A stretch of 64,000 nucleotides of DNA from Meandrina meandrites (lineage: Eukaryota > Cnidaria > Anthozoa > Scleractinia > Meandrinidae). How positions within the stretch are numbered: position 1 is the stretch's first letter; every line of letters starts with the position of its first letter. The notes beneath the pieces were generated by a model. That model saw only the letters and a list, made by a program, of their open reading frames with translations. It was not told the origin of the DNA and searched no databases. Positions 63,154-64,000 of this stretch are shown piece after piece. The stretch is from the NCBI GenBank assembly GCA_963693305.1, contig OY855915.1:13859840-13923839 (forward strand), written 5' to 3'. The position numbers and the translations under genes are program-made.

Positions 63154-63441
63154 TTGCAGTCCAAAACTTCCGACCATGCAGCGAGTACTTTAGCTACTGC
63201 TTCAGACGAATCACATTTTGCCGTTTCAAAAGCTGCGGTTTTCCTTGCTGCTTGTACCCTCGCTTCTCTTGGGCACAAGGTTGGAGTAAAGGAATGTGTT
63301 TTCACCCCTCAGAAAAGGATCGTGGACCTGCAGGATTTCATGGGAAACGTGGTTGGCACAGTCACTCTACTGCGACTTATTACATGCAGGTGGCGAAAGT
63401 TATGCCCGCCAATTTCCGCTTCTTCGACACTCACTGGTTAA
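63154..63441 (+). pseudogene. Possible DIRS-like reverse-transcriptase fragment
   Basis: AVFLAACTLASLGHKVGVKE CVFTPQKRIVDLQDFMG resembles the stretch after the YxDD box in DIRS-type RTs, where a long helix leads to LG..v..kKs.l.P...i.fLGf. The YxDD box itself is not visible upstream and the frame ends at a stop 30 residues later. Based on pattern memory only. Confidence 0.35.
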
Positions 63442-63618
63442 GAAGTGAACATTGTAGATCCAGGTGTTTTGTATCAAGATTGTAATAGCCTCAAAATTTT
63501 GTTCCAGCATTCTCGCATTAGATTTTGGAGAATGGGAGAATACACCTAATCTTGACCAGGTTATCCCTTATTCCCATCTGTATATCCTTTTACCGAAGTC
63601 GAACGGAGGGATACCGCA

Positions 63619-63984
63619 ACCCATTTTCACCCCTCCATATCTCATTGTCCTATATATTCATGTGTATTGTAGGTGCTTTGAATATACTACCATTCAAAGT
63701 ACCGGAAATAATAAATGAATATTATCATAACAATAGATATCCCACAATCTTCTGCGCTGTATATATTACCGTGATTCCTTCCTTTGTGCACATTTCTCCT
63801 ACGACATCACTTGTTGTGTATGCGAACCCACCCACCCACCCCCGGCATGACACGGTGACAGACCTTCATGCACATGAATATACCACTGTCCACACTTGTG
63901 GACAGCACCCATTTTCACCCCTCCATATCTCATTGTCCTATATATTCATGTGTATTGTAGGTGCTTTGAATATACTACTATTGT
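63619..63984. repeat. 75-bp direct repeat pair, 288 bp apart
   Basis: CACCCCTCCATATCTCATTG to TGCTTTGAATATACTAC is found at about 63619-63695 and again at 63907-63983 with one change. A short (CCCA)n tract lies between (63825-63842). Possibly a tandem duplication of a ~288-bp unit whose second copy runs out of the window. Confidence 0.75.
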
Positions 63985-64000
63985 GTTGGCAGCATCTGGA

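Overview
The window looks like accessory DNA from an animal genome, most plausibly an anthozoan cnidarian (coral or anemone). This is an inference from intron-bearing gene fragments, a DM-domain gene and the repeat types present: Penelope-like elements, CR1/L2- and Tx1-like LINE tails, hAT and TA-targeting MITEs, a tRNA-derived SINE and a Polinton-type polymerase fragment. No bacterial operon, CRISPR array, rRNA or complete tRNA gene was seen.

Layout. 1-2300: the last exons and 3' UTR of an unrecognised host gene, with a TA-flanked MITE in its intron. 2300-3500: mostly non-coding. 3508-4104: a Polinton-type DNA polymerase B N-terminal fragment, cut and fused to the next region. 4095-19841: the main feature, a head-to-tail tandem array of one truncated and five further ~3.0-kb Penelope-like retroelement units. 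Each of the five internal junctions carries CCAAT and TATA motifs and a complete type I hammerhead ribozyme just upstream of the first ORF. Every unit that retains the relevant sites has the same in-frame UGA and the same -1 frame break before the reverse-transcriptase core, and none shows a GIY-YIG endonuclease. 19842-20785: half of a repeat whose other copy lies at 36507-39665; the second copy carries two DNA transposons that the first lacks, so the first serves as an empty site.

20.8-36.5 kb: a graveyard of LINE tails, a transposase fragment and decayed ORFs, plus a broken locus at 28.9-30.2 kb that encodes a DM (doublesex/mab-3) zinc domain followed by a CUE/DMA-like segment and a SUMO-interaction-like motif. 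39.7-53 kb: minus-strand pieces of an unrecognised multi-exon family. A 3.1-kb block (40453-43565) was copied almost perfectly to 49211-52323, where it sits between two 520-bp direct copies of another gene's first exons. Three large fold-back repeats (44.9, 46.2-46.7 and 57.4-57.8 kb) lie in and beyond this zone. 53-64 kb: a SINE with an 18-bp target-site duplication, hAT-type elements with 5-bp duplications, a palindrome-cored minisatellite and a possible DIRS-like RT fragment.

How the parts fit: in the array, transcription from any TATA box would enter a hammerhead, and readthrough RNA would be cut into unit-length pieces. This suggests a link between self-cleaving RNA and tandem amplification, although the shared stop and frame break suggest that the copies amplified here were already non-autonomous.
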